Below are positions 1 through 7,301 of a DNA stretch of 14,642 nucleotides, piece by piece. Below the pieces are notes generated by a model. The model saw only the letters and a list, made by a program, of their open reading frames with translations, was not told the DNA's origin and did not search any database. The translations under genes were made by a program, and so were the position numbers. Numbering within the stretch: the stretch's first letter is position 1; every line of letters starts with the position of its first letter. The stretch is from NCBI GenBank assembly GCA_043773745.1, contig JAYVEV010000001.1, forward strand, positions 1 through 14,642, written 5' to 3'. This stretch comes from UKL13-2 sp043773745. GTDB taxonomy: Bacteria > Pseudomonadota > Gammaproteobacteria > Burkholderiales > Usitatibacteraceae.

Positions 1-57
1 GGCGGCCTCGTGATTGCGATGTATTTGCCGATCTTCAAAATGGGTCAGGTGGTTTAG
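1..57 (+). CDS. pilC: PilC, type IV pilus inner-membrane platform protein (C-terminal end only)
   Basis: The window opens inside a gene. Frame 1 reads GGLVIAMYLPIFKMGQVV and then TAG. This matches the conserved tail of the GspF/PilC family, a last membrane helix ending in a short basic/polar segment (family knowledge). PilC is the inner-membrane platform that couples the PilB and PilT motors to pilin assembly. Only 18 codons are visible, so the call rests on this tail plus the prepilin peptidase gene directly downstream, the usual pilB-pilC-pilD order. Confidence 0.78.
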   Translation, partial: GGLVIAMYLPIFKMGQVV

Positions 58-92
58 AGCTGAATTTTTTGCGGCAATAAAGTGGGACTCGC

Positions 93-111
93 TTGGCTGC
101 GCCGCGGCCAA
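93..111 (+). other. Short GC-rich hairpin between pilC and pilD
   Basis: Bases 93-100 (TTGGCTGC) pair with 104-111 (GCGGCCAA): eight pairs including one G-U, with a three-base loop. No T-tract follows, so it is not a classical intrinsic terminator. It may be a processing or mRNA-stability structure between the two pilus genes, or chance. Confidence 0.35.
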
Positions 112-142
112 CTGGTTTGAACGATCACGAAAAATAATAATT

Positions 143-1027
143 ATGGATATTGTCGATACCTTCCGCGCCGTTCCCTGGCTCTACATCAGCACAGCTGTTT
201 TTCTGGGCTTGCTGGTGGGCAGTTTTCTCAATGTTGTCATCCATCGTTTGCCCAAGATGATGGAGGCGGATTGGCACCAGCAGTGCGTGGAGTTTTTGCA
301 TCCCGAGCAAGCTGAAAAAGAGGCTAAAGTGCCAAAGCCCAAATATACCTTGGTGGTGCCACGATCTGCCTGCCCAGCATGCGGTCATAAAATTACGGCG
401 CTGGAAAATATTCCCATACTCAGTTATTTGGCTTTGCGTGGTAAATGTTCAGGATGCAGCACAGCAATCAGCGTCCGCTATCCGCTGGTGGAAGCGCTCA
501 CTGGTTTGTTGACTGGATTGATTGCCTGGCATTTTGGTGTGACCTGGATGACATTCTTTGCCATCATTTTTCTATGGGCACTCATTGCTCTGACATTTAT
601 TGACGCTGATACAACATTGCTACCCGATGATATTACCCTGCCTCTACTCTGGCTGGGCTTACTGGTTAATGCGAGCGGCATGTTCGTGCCGCTGGTGGCG
701 GCCGTGTGGGGTGCAATCGGTGGTTATTTGGTGCTGTGGACAGTGTATTGGGGCTTTAAGTTGGCTACCGGTAAAGACGGCATGGGCTATGGAGATTTCA
801 AATTACTGGCTGCAATTGGTGCATGGCTGGGATGGCAAATGTTGCCGCTGGTGATTTTATTGTCGGCTGCGGTGGGCACCGTGATTGGGCTTGCGGGTAT
901 TATTCTTCAGGGGCGCGACAAGGGGGCGAAGCTGCCATTTGGCCCCTACCTGGCCATCGCTGGTTTTATCGCGCTTATCTGGGGGCCGCGATTGACCGCC
1001 TGGTACCTTGGCCGTGGCCTGGGCTAA
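143..1027 (+). CDS. pilD: Type IV prepilin peptidase / N-methyltransferase PilD
   Basis: A 294-residue polytopic membrane enzyme that cleaves the leader of type IV prepilins and pseudopilins on the cytoplasmic side of the inner membrane and methylates the new N-terminal residue. The start at 143 is chosen because MDIVDTFRAVPWL is followed directly by the family's first helix and GSFLNVVIHRLP (residues 26-37). The open frame runs upstream to 14, but that part overlaps pilC and is not family-like. The cytoplasmic zinc-binding domain has two CxxC pairs (C77/C80 and C102/C105), as in full-length bifunctional enzymes. Catalytic aspartates are D154 (FIDAD) and D218 in GYGDFK, 64 residues apart as in Pseudomonas PilD. 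No strong Shine-Dalgarno sequence is visible. It lies 85 bp after pilC and 24 bp before coaE, so it is probably co-transcribed with both. Confidence 0.95.
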   Translation: MDIVDTFRAVPWLYISTAVFLGLLVGSFLNVVIHRLPKMMEADWHQQCVEFLHPEQAEKEAKVPKPKYTLVVPRSACPACGHKITALENIPILSYLALRGKCSGCSTAISVRYPLVEALTGLLTGLIAWHFGVTWMTFFAIIFLWALIALTFIDADTTLLPDDITLPLLWLGLLVNASGMFVPLVAAVWGAIGGYLVLWTVYWGFKLATGKDGMGYGDFKLLAAIGAWLGWQMLPLVILLSAAVGTVIGLAGIILQGRDKGAKLPFGPYLAIAGFIALIWGPRLTAWYLGRGLG

Positions 1028-1051
1028 GCGGCAGTCAAGACAAGTTAATAG

Positions 1052-1837
1052 ATGGAACAGCGCATGGCGAGTCCATTTCCATTTGTGCGCGAAGTCTCTG
1101 AGTCAGCCGATGATTTATTGGGTCTGACGCGTCCTTTTGTGGTGGGTGTGACCGGGGGCATTGGTTGCGGCAAATCCCTTGTTGCCGACATTTTTGCCAG
1201 AAAAAAAATTGCGGTAATCGACGCAGATAAAATTGCGCATCAGCTTACCGCGCCGAGTGGTGATGCCATCTTGGCGATCCGGGTTGCATTTGGAGACGAA
1301 ATGATTGCCGCAGATGGCAGCTTAAATCGGCGCACGATGCGAGAGCGGGTATTTCAGGATGCCTCGGTGAAATTGCGCTTAGAGGCCATCTTGCATCCTG
1401 CGATTCATAATGAGATTAACCGGCAAATCAGTGTTCACTGCCGCACCTTGGGCAATGTAAAGGCAATATCCCTGCCGCCGCAATCGCCCTATATTTTGTT
1501 GGTTATTCCTTTATTGTTTGAATCTTTTTCATACCGTCGCATAGTCGCGCGCACGCTCGCCATTGATTGTCCGCAGTCGCTGCAAATTGAGCGTGTGGTG
1601 CATCGATCTTCTAACCGGGGCGATATTAAAAGTAAGGACGGGATATCGGCTAACGAGGCTCGTCGGATTATTGCCTCGCAGATCCCGCGCGCGCTGCGTT
1701 TGCAGTTGGCTGACGATATTATTTTTAATAATGCGTCCGCCGCCGCCGTTGAAGCCTCGGTGGAATTGTTGCATGAGCGCTATCTCGCTATGGCGGCATT
1801 GGCGGCAGATAATGTGCAAAATGAACCCGATTTGTAA
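1052..1837 (+). CDS. coaE: Dephospho-CoA kinase
   Basis: Catalyses the last step of coenzyme A synthesis, ATP-dependent phosphorylation of the 3'-hydroxyl of dephospho-CoA, in the cytoplasm. The P-loop GGIGCGKS is at residues 35-42 and the substrate-side DADK at 57-60. Further typical parts are HPAIH near residue 114 and PLLFES near 152. The protein is 261 residues from the ATG at 1052, against roughly 200 for most members. About 30 extra residues precede the P-loop strand, and there is a short insertion before PLLFES. An in-frame ATG at 1064 has GGA seven bases upstream and is an equally good start (257 residues). The pilD-coaE-zapD-yacG order is characteristic of beta- and gammaproteobacteria. 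Confidence 0.95.
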   Translation: MEQRMASPFPFVREVSESADDLLGLTRPFVVGVTGGIGCGKSLVADIFARKKIAVIDADKIAHQLTAPSGDAILAIRVAFGDEMIAADGSLNRRTMRERVFQDASVKLRLEAILHPAIHNEINRQISVHCRTLGNVKAISLPPQSPYILLVIPLLFESFSYRRIVARTLAIDCPQSLQIERVVHRSSNRGDIKSKDGISANEARRIIASQIPRALRLQLADDIIFNNASAAAVEASVELLHERYLAMAALAADNVQNEPDL

Positions 1838-1873
1838 ACTCACTGTCAATCCGTCACAATTCCGGTCAACTTT

Positions 1874-1888
1874 GGAGTTGTCGTTTTG
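1874..1888 (+). promoter_or_regulatory. Ribosome binding site that fixes the TTG start of zapD
   Basis: GGAG at 1874-1877 lies eight bases before the TTG at 1886-1888. The codons after this TTG read IIYEYPLNERIRT, which is where ZapD proteins normally begin. The next in-frame ATG would remove conserved N-terminal sequence, so the rare TTG start is preferred. Confidence 0.75.
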
Positions 1889-2641
1889 ATCATTTACGAA
1901 TACCCGCTCAATGAACGAATCCGCACCTTGCTGCGGCTTGAAGACTTGTTTGATCGGGTTGTGTTTTTTAGCGCACAAAATTCGCCGTTGGATCATCAGG
2001 CGGCTCTGATCAGCATTTTCGAGATTCTCGAAGTTTCCAGCAGGGGCGACCTCAAATCAGACTTGTTGCAGGAACTTGACCGTCAGCGCTTGTTCCTTGA
2101 GGCGTTACGAAATAACCCTGCCATCTCCGAGGAAAAGCTGGACGCGGTCGTTGCTGAAATTGAGGCTGCATTTGCTGATTTGATTCAATCCTCCGGCAAA
2201 ACAGGCCAACATTTGCGGGAAAACGAGTGGCTTATGACCATCAAGCAGCGCGCAGCGATTCCGGGTGGCGTTTGCGAATTCGATTTGCCTTCCTACCATC
2301 ATTGGCTGCACCGGGACGACGCAAGTCGCCGCGCTGATTTAGAGGCATGGCTGCAGCCGCTAAATGGCATTGCCGCGGGTCTTAGAATCGTGCTAAGGGT
2401 ATTGCGAGAAAGCGGTAAATCAATGGCGCTTATTGCCTATGGCGGCACCTTTCAGCAAATGCCGATGGAGCGTTCAGCGCACATGCTGCGCTTGACTATT
2501 ATGCGCGATATGCCTTGTGTGCCGGAAATCAGCGCTAACAAATATGCGCTCAATATCCGGTTTATTTTGCCCGGCAGCGTTCAACGTACCAAGCTCTATG
2601 AGCATGATATTGAATTCGACTTAACGTATTGCAATCTCTAA
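1886..2641 (+). CDS. zapD: Cell division protein ZapD (FtsZ-bundling)
   Basis: A 251-residue cytoplasmic protein of the ZapD (DUF1342/YacF) family, which binds the FtsZ C-terminal tail and cross-links FtsZ filaments during septation. The N-terminus MIIYEYPLNERIRTLLRLE and the central CEFDLPSYHHWLH segment (about residues 131-143) are family hallmarks. The rest is the expected alpha-helical region followed by a beta-rich C-terminal half. Length agrees with the family (about 250). Translation starts at TTG, supported by GGAG eight bases upstream. It follows coaE by 48 bp, and its end may overlap the start of yacG, as is common for this trio. Confidence 0.93.
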   Translation: MIIYEYPLNERIRTLLRLEDLFDRVVFFSAQNSPLDHQAALISIFEILEVSSRGDLKSDLLQELDRQRLFLEALRNNPAISEEKLDAVVAEIEAAFADLIQSSGKTGQHLRENEWLMTIKQRAAIPGGVCEFDLPSYHHWLHRDDASRRADLEAWLQPLNGIAAGLRIVLRVLRESGKSMALIAYGGTFQQMPMERSAHMLRLTIMRDMPCVPEISANKYALNIRFILPGSVQRTKLYEHDIEFDLTYCNL

Positions 2642-2655
2642 TCCCGTCTACGCCT

Positions 2656-2880
2656 ATGCTTGCCCCCAAAGTCCGCTGTCCCCAATGTCGTTTGCTGAGC
2701 GACTACAATTCGGCCAACCCATGGCGGCCATTTTGTTGTGAACGATGCAAAATGATTGATTTGGGCGCATGGGCGTCCAATGCCTATAGCATCGCTGGAC
2801 GCGCCCTAGAGGGTGACGATGTTTTGGATGCGATGCAAGAAGCTGGAGAGGGTGTGCCGTCGCCCTCCACCCAACATTAG
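2656..2880 (+). CDS. yacG: DNA gyrase inhibitor YacG (zinc-binding)
   Basis: A small zinc-finger protein of 74 residues from ATG 2656. The zinc ligands are C8 and C11 (CPQC) and C27 and C31 (within CCERC), followed by MIDLGAWASNAYSIAG, the family signature after the finger. In E. coli YacG binds the GyrB C-terminal region and blocks DNA binding by gyrase (family knowledge). An alternative TTG start at 2629 would give 83 residues and overlap the end of zapD. Neither start has a clear Shine-Dalgarno sequence, and 2656 gives a length closer to the family. The C-terminal 25 residues after the zinc domain are acidic and not conserved. Confidence 0.9.
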   Translation: MLAPKVRCPQCRLLSDYNSANPWRPFCCERCKMIDLGAWASNAYSIAGRALEGDDVLDAMQEAGEGVPSPSTQH

Positions 2881-2906
2881 CGCTGAATAACATCAAACAT
2901 TCAGCG
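2881..2906 (+). other. Hairpin directly after yacG
   Basis: CGCTGAAT (2881-2888) and ATTCAGCG (2899-2906) form a perfect eight-base inverted repeat with a ten-base loop, starting right after the yacG stop codon. No T-tract follows, so intrinsic termination is doubtful. It may be a 3'-end stabilising structure or part of a factor-dependent end of the pilD-yacG operon. Confidence 0.45.
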
Positions 2907-2989
2907 GCGCTACGCAATCAAAGGGGTCAAACTGGACGACTAAATCGATTGCATGATTTGTAGTAGTTGGTGCTATCAATAAGGTTTTC

Positions 2990-3019
2990 TTGCCACGGTA
3001 TGCCTAGCTGCGATAAAAT
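2990..3019 (+). promoter_or_regulatory. Candidate sigma-70 promoter for the cox operon
   Basis: TTGCCA (2990-2995) and TAAAAT (3014-3019) are each five of six matches to the sigma-70 hexamers, with an 18-bp spacer. It is the best match I found in the 212-bp spacer between yacG and the DUF2244 gene. It would start transcription near 3026, about 65 bases before the first cox-cluster gene. No regulator site was recognised. Confidence 0.5.
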
Positions 3020-3092
3020 TTGGTCTTAGGTCGATGAAATTTAAGCGAAAGTGATTATCAACGATCTGCCAACGTGACGGTCAGATGGCATA

Positions 3093-3563
3093 GTGCTTAG
3101 CGAACCCCTTGATTCAACATCCTTTTTTCTGTCAATGCGGCCAAGCCGCTCGCTGACAGCGTCTGGGCGCAAGTTGTGGTTAGGGTTAATTGCAGCCTCT
3201 ACATTGCTGGTAGCGGGCGCAGCAAGCGCGATTGGTGCCTGGCTGATCCTGCCATTTGCAGGGTTGGAGGTAATGTTGGTTTGGTATGCATTTCTAGTTG
3301 TCGGGCGTCATGACACTGATTACGAAATATTGTCTGTGAGCGGTTCGGAGTTCAAGTGGGAAAGACGGTGCGGTCATGAAACCAGCCTACTTCAGGGTAG
3401 TCGGCACTGGGCACAATTGGCAGATACAAAAACGGATGGCCGTCTGCAGTTGCAGTTGAGTTATGCGGGCAACACAGTTTTGGTTGGTCAGCTAATGCCA
3501 AACGAGCAACGTAAAATATTGGCGAATCGCTTGCGGCAATTTTTTCGTAGCCGACAAAATTAG
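3093..3563 (+). CDS. DUF2244 integral membrane protein of the cox cluster
   Basis: A 156-residue membrane protein resembling the DUF2244 family, often found just upstream of coxB in beta- and alphaproteobacteria. The N-terminal segment FFLSMRPSRSLTASGRKLW corresponds to the family's PNRSLS motif. Two hydrophobic helices follow (about residues 28-48 and 51-69), then a polar, probably cytoplasmic, beta-rich domain to the end. The start is GTG at 3093, because an in-frame TGA lies just upstream (3075) and the conserved segment begins before the first internal ATG (3135). No good Shine-Dalgarno sequence is seen. Its biochemical role is unknown; position suggests a part in oxidase biogenesis. A 92-bp gap to coxB has no obvious terminator. 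Confidence 0.78.
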   Translation: MLSEPLDSTSFFLSMRPSRSLTASGRKLWLGLIAASTLLVAGAASAIGAWLILPFAGLEVMLVWYAFLVVGRHDTDYEILSVSGSEFKWERRCGHETSLLQGSRHWAQLADTKTDGRLQLQLSYAGNTVLVGQLMPNEQRKILANRLRQFFRSRQN

Positions 3564-3655
3564 CAAGAGTAAATGCAACGTGTAAGCAGAATTATTAGCG
3601 CTGATTGGTGTTCATTGATGCCGAAGCGTGGTCTAAACAGAGCAGGTAATCCAGC

Positions 3656-4873
3656 ATGCAAACAACGATTTTATCCGCGGTAAATTTTTTGAAAAATAGC
3701 AGACTGAAAATTGGTGCGGCATTGTCAGCCCTAGCTGCCAGCTTAGCCACCAATGCTTGGGCGGGTTATGACTTCAATATTCCACAGCCTGCTACGCCGA
3801 TCTCGCAGCAAATCTACGGCCTGCACATGTACATCCTGATCGTCTGTGCGGTCATTTTTGTCGTCGTGTTTTCGATGATGTTTTATTCGATTTTTAAATT
3901 TCGAAAGTCCAAGGGCGCGAAGCCAGACGTTAATTTCCACGAAAGTACGTTGATCGAAATTATCTGGACAATCATTCCTTTCATTATTCTGATCGCCATG
4001 GCCGTGCCGGCAACCAAAACGGTGCTGGACATGAAGGATTCCACCAATCCTGACATCACGGTCAAAGTGACGGCTTATCAATGGGGCTGGCGCTATGATT
4101 ACAGCGCGGATGATTTTGGTTTTTATTCCAATTTATCCACGCCTTGGAGCCAGGTTGGGCAGCCGGGAATGGCGCAATCTGAAGTCGAGGCGAAGGGCAA
4201 AGACTACCTGCTTGAGGTTGATAACGCGATGGTTGTACCAGTTGGCAAACGGGTACGCTTGCTGATTACTTCTAATGACGTTATCCATGGCTGGTATGTC
4301 CCACAGCTCGGCGTGAATCAATACGGTATACCCGGCTTTATCAAGGATGTATGGTTCAAAGCCACTGAAGTTGGCACTTTCAAAGGCCAATGCAGCCAAA
4401 TTTGCGGCAAATTACACGGCTATATGCCCATTACGGTTATTGTCAAAACGGAAGCCGACTATGCCAAATGGGTAGAAGAATCCAAAGCAAAATTTGGTTC
4501 CAAACCACTTACTGCCAATGCACCTGCTGCGGGTACGGTTGCCGAAGACTCCAACAAGAAATTTACCTTGGCTGAAGCCAAGGAGGCGGGTAGTAAAATC
4601 TACGCCAGCAATTGCGTAGCCTGTCATCAAGCAACCGGCAAAGGTATGCCACCGGCTTTCCCCGCCTTGAGTGGCTCGAAGGTTGTGCAAGGCCCCATGG
4701 AGGCGCAAATCGGTGTATTGCTGAACGGCCGACCCGGTACGGCGATGGTCTCATTTGCGCGCCTGAGTGATAGTGATCTTGCTGCTGTTATTTCTTACAC
4801 CCGAAATTCATGGGATAACAATGCTGGCAAAGTTGTTCAGCCGAGTGATATCAAAGCATTGCGCAAAACTTAA
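3656..4873 (+). CDS. coxB: Cytochrome c oxidase subunit II with fused cytochrome c domain
   Basis: Subunit II of an aa3-type oxidase (405 residues), which accepts electrons at CuA and passes them to heme a of CoxA. It has a signal peptide ending near AWA-36, two transmembrane helices (about 55-80 and 98-120) and an aromatic YQWGWRYDY segment (141-149). The periplasmic cupredoxin domain carries CuA ligands H211, C246, C250, H254 and M257. A C-terminal class I cytochrome c domain follows, with heme motif CVACH at 320-324 and probable axial Met364 in GTAMVSF. AGG at 3644-3646 lies nine bases before the ATG. Oddity: the usual Glu in the CuA loop (CxEIC), whose side chain reaches the Mg site at the subunit I interface, is Gln248 here. 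Fusion to cytochrome c is common in betaproteobacterial CoxB. Confidence 0.97.
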   Translation: MQTTILSAVNFLKNSRLKIGAALSALAASLATNAWAGYDFNIPQPATPISQQIYGLHMYILIVCAVIFVVVFSMMFYSIFKFRKSKGAKPDVNFHESTLIEIIWTIIPFIILIAMAVPATKTVLDMKDSTNPDITVKVTAYQWGWRYDYSADDFGFYSNLSTPWSQVGQPGMAQSEVEAKGKDYLLEVDNAMVVPVGKRVRLLITSNDVIHGWYVPQLGVNQYGIPGFIKDVWFKATEVGTFKGQCSQICGKLHGYMPITVIVKTEADYAKWVEESKAKFGSKPLTANAPAAGTVAEDSNKKFTLAEAKEAGSKIYASNCVACHQATGKGMPPAFPALSGSKVVQGPMEAQIGVLLNGRPGTAMVSFARLSDSDLAAVISYTRNSWDNNAGKVVQPSDIKALRKT

Positions 4874-4967
4874 GCCCTTAGGCTTTGCCTTTGCAAGCAT
4901 CGTTTTTTATTTAGTACCGCATTTCGATATGGTTCGAAGTGCCGTTGAAAGCCATATAGCTGTATTC

Positions 4968-4981
4968 AGGAGATGACCATG
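4968..4981 (+). promoter_or_regulatory. Ribosome binding site that decides the coxA start
   Basis: AGGAG at 4968-4972 abuts an ATG at 4973 and lies six bases before the ATG at 4979. The spacing favours 4979 and rules out 4973, removing two residues from the longest reading frame. Confidence 0.8.
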
Positions 4982-6598
4982 TCAACCGCTATCACTCAAG
5001 ACCACGCCCCGCACGTTCCCCATGCCGCCCATGATGGGCACGATCATCACGATGATCACGGGCCCGGTAGTTGGACGCGTATTTTTACAACCACCAACCA
5101 CAAAGATATTGGTTCGATGTATCTGTGGTTTTCGCTGTTCATGTTTTTTGTTGGCGGCAGCATGGCGTTGCTCATTCGGGCCGAATTGTTTCAGCCTGGC
5201 TTGCAATTTGTTCAGCCCGAAATCTTTAATTCATTAACCACGGTCCACGCGCTGATCATGATTTTCGGCGCGGTGATGCCGGCATTTACCGGCTTTGCCA
5301 ATTGGCTCATTCCTATGCAAATTGGTGCGGCTGATATGGCTTTTCCACGCATGAATAACTGGTCGTTCTGGTTGATGATTCCAGCAGCGATTCTGCTGTT
5401 TGCATCATTCTTTGTGCCCGGCGGTGCCGCCGCCTCTGGTTGGACGCTATACCCACCGCTTTCACTGCAAGGCGGCATTGGCCTCGATATGACCATTCTG
5501 GCCCTCCATATTCTGGGCGCTTCCTCCATCATGGGTTCGATCAATATCATTACCACCTTGCTCAATCTGCGTGCGCCAGGCATGACATTGATGAAAATGC
5601 CGATGTTTTGCTGGACCTGGCTGATTACTGCCTATCTCATGATTGCTGTGATGCCCGTGCTGGCAGGTGCCATTACGATGCTGCTGACAGATCGTCATTT
5701 TGGTACTTCGTTTTTTAATGCGGCCGGTGGTGGCGACCCCACCATGTTCATGCATATTTTCTGGTTCTTCGGCCATCCCGAGGTTTATATCCTGATCCTG
5801 CCGGCCTTTGGTATCGTCTCGCAGATTATTCCAACCTTCTCGCGCAAACCGTTGTTTGGCTATGCCTCGATGGTGTACGCAACCGCATCGATTGCCATGC
5901 TTTCTTTTATCGTGTGGGGCCACCACATGTTTACAGTAGGGATGCCCGCGGCAGGCCAATTGTTTTTCATGTACGCCACGATGCTAATTGCGGTGCCCAC
6001 GGGCGTGAAAATATTCAACTGGATTGCAACTATGTGGCGCGGCTCACTCAGTTTTGAAACCCCGATGTTGTTTTGTATTGGTTTCTTGTGCATGTTTACG
6101 CTGGGCGGCTTTTCTGGCCTGGTGCTCGCAATCGTGCCGGTTGATATCACACTCCACAACACTTATTACGTGGTGGCGCATTTTCACTATGTACTTTTCC
6201 CTGGCGCGATTTGGGGGCTGATGGCGGGCGTTTATTTCTGGTTGCCCAAATTTACCGGCCATATGTATAACGAAACACTGGGCAAATGGCATTTCTGGCT
6301 GTCAGCTATTTCGTTCAATATCACCTTCTTCCCGCAGCATTTCCTGGGTCTTGCAGGCATGCCGCGCCGCATTCCGGATTACGCATTGCAATTCGCCGAA
6401 TGGAATATGATTTCGAGTTATGGTGCTTTCATCCTGGGCTTTAGCCAGTTGCTATTTGTCTGGAATGTGGTGAGTTGTATTCGCTCGGGCGAGAAAGCAA
6501 AAGCCAAGCAGTGGGATGGTGCCGATTCGTTAGAGTGGACGCATTTACCGTCACCTGTTCCGTATCACACCTTTGAAACAGCCCCGGTCATCAAATAA
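4979..6598 (+). CDS. coxA: Cytochrome c oxidase subunit I (aa3-type, heme-copper family A1)
   Basis: Catalytic, proton-pumping subunit with 12 expected transmembrane helices, 539 residues from ATG 4979. Heme a ligands are H90 and H403; heme a3 ligand H401 (VAHFHYVL). CuB ligands are H266, H315 and H316, with Y270 placed for the His-Tyr cross-link (GHPEVY). E268 ends the D-channel, whose entry is D119 in ADMAFPRMNN. K344 (TGVKIFNW) is the K-channel lysine. These mark an A1-type oxidase. The first 30 residues are histidine-rich (eight His between 9 and 27). Oddity: the Asp after H393 that binds the interface Mg in model enzymes is Asn394 (LHNTYY), matching the Glu-to-Gln change in CoxB. It follows coxB by 105 bp without a convincing terminator. 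Confidence 0.98.
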   Translation: MSTAITQDHAPHVPHAAHDGHDHHDDHGPGSWTRIFTTTNHKDIGSMYLWFSLFMFFVGGSMALLIRAELFQPGLQFVQPEIFNSLTTVHALIMIFGAVMPAFTGFANWLIPMQIGAADMAFPRMNNWSFWLMIPAAILLFASFFVPGGAAASGWTLYPPLSLQGGIGLDMTILALHILGASSIMGSINIITTLLNLRAPGMTLMKMPMFCWTWLITAYLMIAVMPVLAGAITMLLTDRHFGTSFFNAAGGGDPTMFMHIFWFFGHPEVYILILPAFGIVSQIIPTFSRKPLFGYASMVYATASIAMLSFIVWGHHMFTVGMPAAGQLFFMYATMLIAVPTGVKIFNWIATMWRGSLSFETPMLFCIGFLCMFTLGGFSGLVLAIVPVDITLHNTYYVVAHFHYVLFPGAIWGLMAGVYFWLPKFTGHMYNETLGKWHFWLSAISFNITFFPQHFLGLAGMPRRIPDYALQFAEWNMISSYGAFILGFSQLLFVWNVVSCIRSGEKAKAKQWDGADSLEWTHLPSPVPYHTFETAPVIK

Positions 6599-6603
6599 GT
6601 TTA

Positions 6604-6738
6604 ATGATGGAAAAAGAGCCATTGCAGCAGCCACCACGAAATCCGCGGGGAAAATACATCACGCTTGCCATTTTGTTAGCTTGGGTACTGGGCGTGTTTG
6701 TGTTTACGTTGTTTAAGTTTTCGGGTGGTCCGCAATGA
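6604..6738 (+). CDS. Small single-helix protein, cytochrome oxidase small assembly protein type
   Basis: Forty-four residues from ATG 6604 (or 43 from the adjacent ATG 6607), five bases after the coxA stop. A polar, proline-rich N-terminus (EKEPLQQPPRNPRGK) precedes one hydrophobic helix (ITLAILLAWVLGVFVFTLF) and a short KFSGGPQ tail. The stop codon overlaps the ctaG start in an ATGA arrangement, which points to real translation and coupling. Betaproteobacterial cox operons often carry such a tiny membrane gene between coxA and ctaG, annotated as cytochrome oxidase small assembly protein. The assignment rests on size, helix and position, not on a residue motif. Confidence 0.75.
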   Translation: MMEKEPLQQPPRNPRGKYITLAILLAWVLGVFVFTLFKFSGGPQ

Positions 6739-7301
6739 ACGAAATGGTTGAACGCATGGACGCACAACAGGTGCAGCATAATAATCGCGTCATGCTTTTC
6801 AAGCTGCTGTTGATTGTGCCCGTGATGCTGATTTTTTGTGCTTCGATGGTGCCCCTGTACCGGCAAATTTGTAAAGTGTTAGGTATTACTGCCACCCGTT
6901 CTATTGCCGAAAATACGCAAGTCGATACCAGTCGCTTTATTGCAATTGATTTCGTCGCCAATTTAAACAAGAATTTTGCATGGAGTTTTGCGCCGGTTGA
7001 AAAGCATGTAGATATTCATCCCGGCGCAATTGTGACCGTCAATTATCGGGTTACCAATACACTGCCATATGCAACCACGGGCCGAGCCGTTCCCAGTTTC
7101 GGGCCGATTGAGGGCGGGTTGTATTTCAACAAGATTGAATGTTTCTGTTTTAGTAATCAGACGTTGCAGGCGGGTGAAACGCGCGATATGCCAGTCACAT
7201 TTTTTGTGGACCCCAAGATGCCCAAGGAAATTGGCGCGATTGCCCTGTCGTACACATTTTTTAATGTCACTGATGTAGCCGGGAACGAGAAAAAGTCGTA
7301 A
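6735..7301 (+). CDS. ctaG: Cytochrome c oxidase assembly protein CtaG/Cox11 (CuB copper chaperone)
   Basis: A 188-residue inner-membrane protein with a short cytoplasmic N-terminus, one transmembrane helix (about 20-42) and a periplasmic immunoglobulin-like domain. The copper motif CFCF is at C136 and C138 (ECFCFSNQTL), and the conserved juxtamembrane cysteine is C46. PVTFFVDP (153-160) and the closing LSYTFF are family landmarks. Cox11 delivers copper to the CuB centre of CoxA during assembly (family knowledge). The start overlaps the preceding small gene by ATGA, and its stop overlaps the next gene by TAATG, so this stretch is tightly coupled. CtaG here means the Cox11 family, not the unrelated Bacillus CtaG. 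Confidence 0.96.
   Translation: MNEMVERMDAQQVQHNNRVMLFKLLLIVPVMLIFCASMVPLYRQICKVLGITATRSIAENTQVDTSRFIAIDFVANLNKNFAWSFAPVEKHVDIHPGAIVTVNYRVTNTLPYATTGRAVPSFGPIEGGLYFNKIECFCFSNQTLQAGETRDMPVTFFVDPKMPKEIGAIALSYTFFNVTDVAGNEKKS

Noticed and set aside
1529..1996. 155-residue - strand frame opposite coaE and zapD
   Set aside because: It spans two well-supported + strand genes and has no family features.
3656..4873. CoxB cytochrome c domain as a novel fusion
   Set aside because: C-terminal cytochrome c domains on subunit II are well known in caa3-type and many betaproteobacterial oxidases.
4872..4885. AAGCC-CTTA-GGCTT hairpin after coxB as a terminator
   Set aside because: The stem has only five pairs and the nearest T-run is about 20 bases further on; coxB and coxA are expected to be co-transcribed.
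4767..4976. Small + strand frame running from within coxB to the coxA start, with hydrophobic stretches
   Set aside because: Half of it overlaps coxB in another frame, there is no Shine-Dalgarno sequence or family resemblance, and its end at the coxA start looks fortuitous.
5462..5959. 165-residue - strand frame opposite coxA
   Set aside because: It is antisense to strongly conserved coxA sequence and its low-complexity His/Gly/Arg-rich composition is what that overlap produces.
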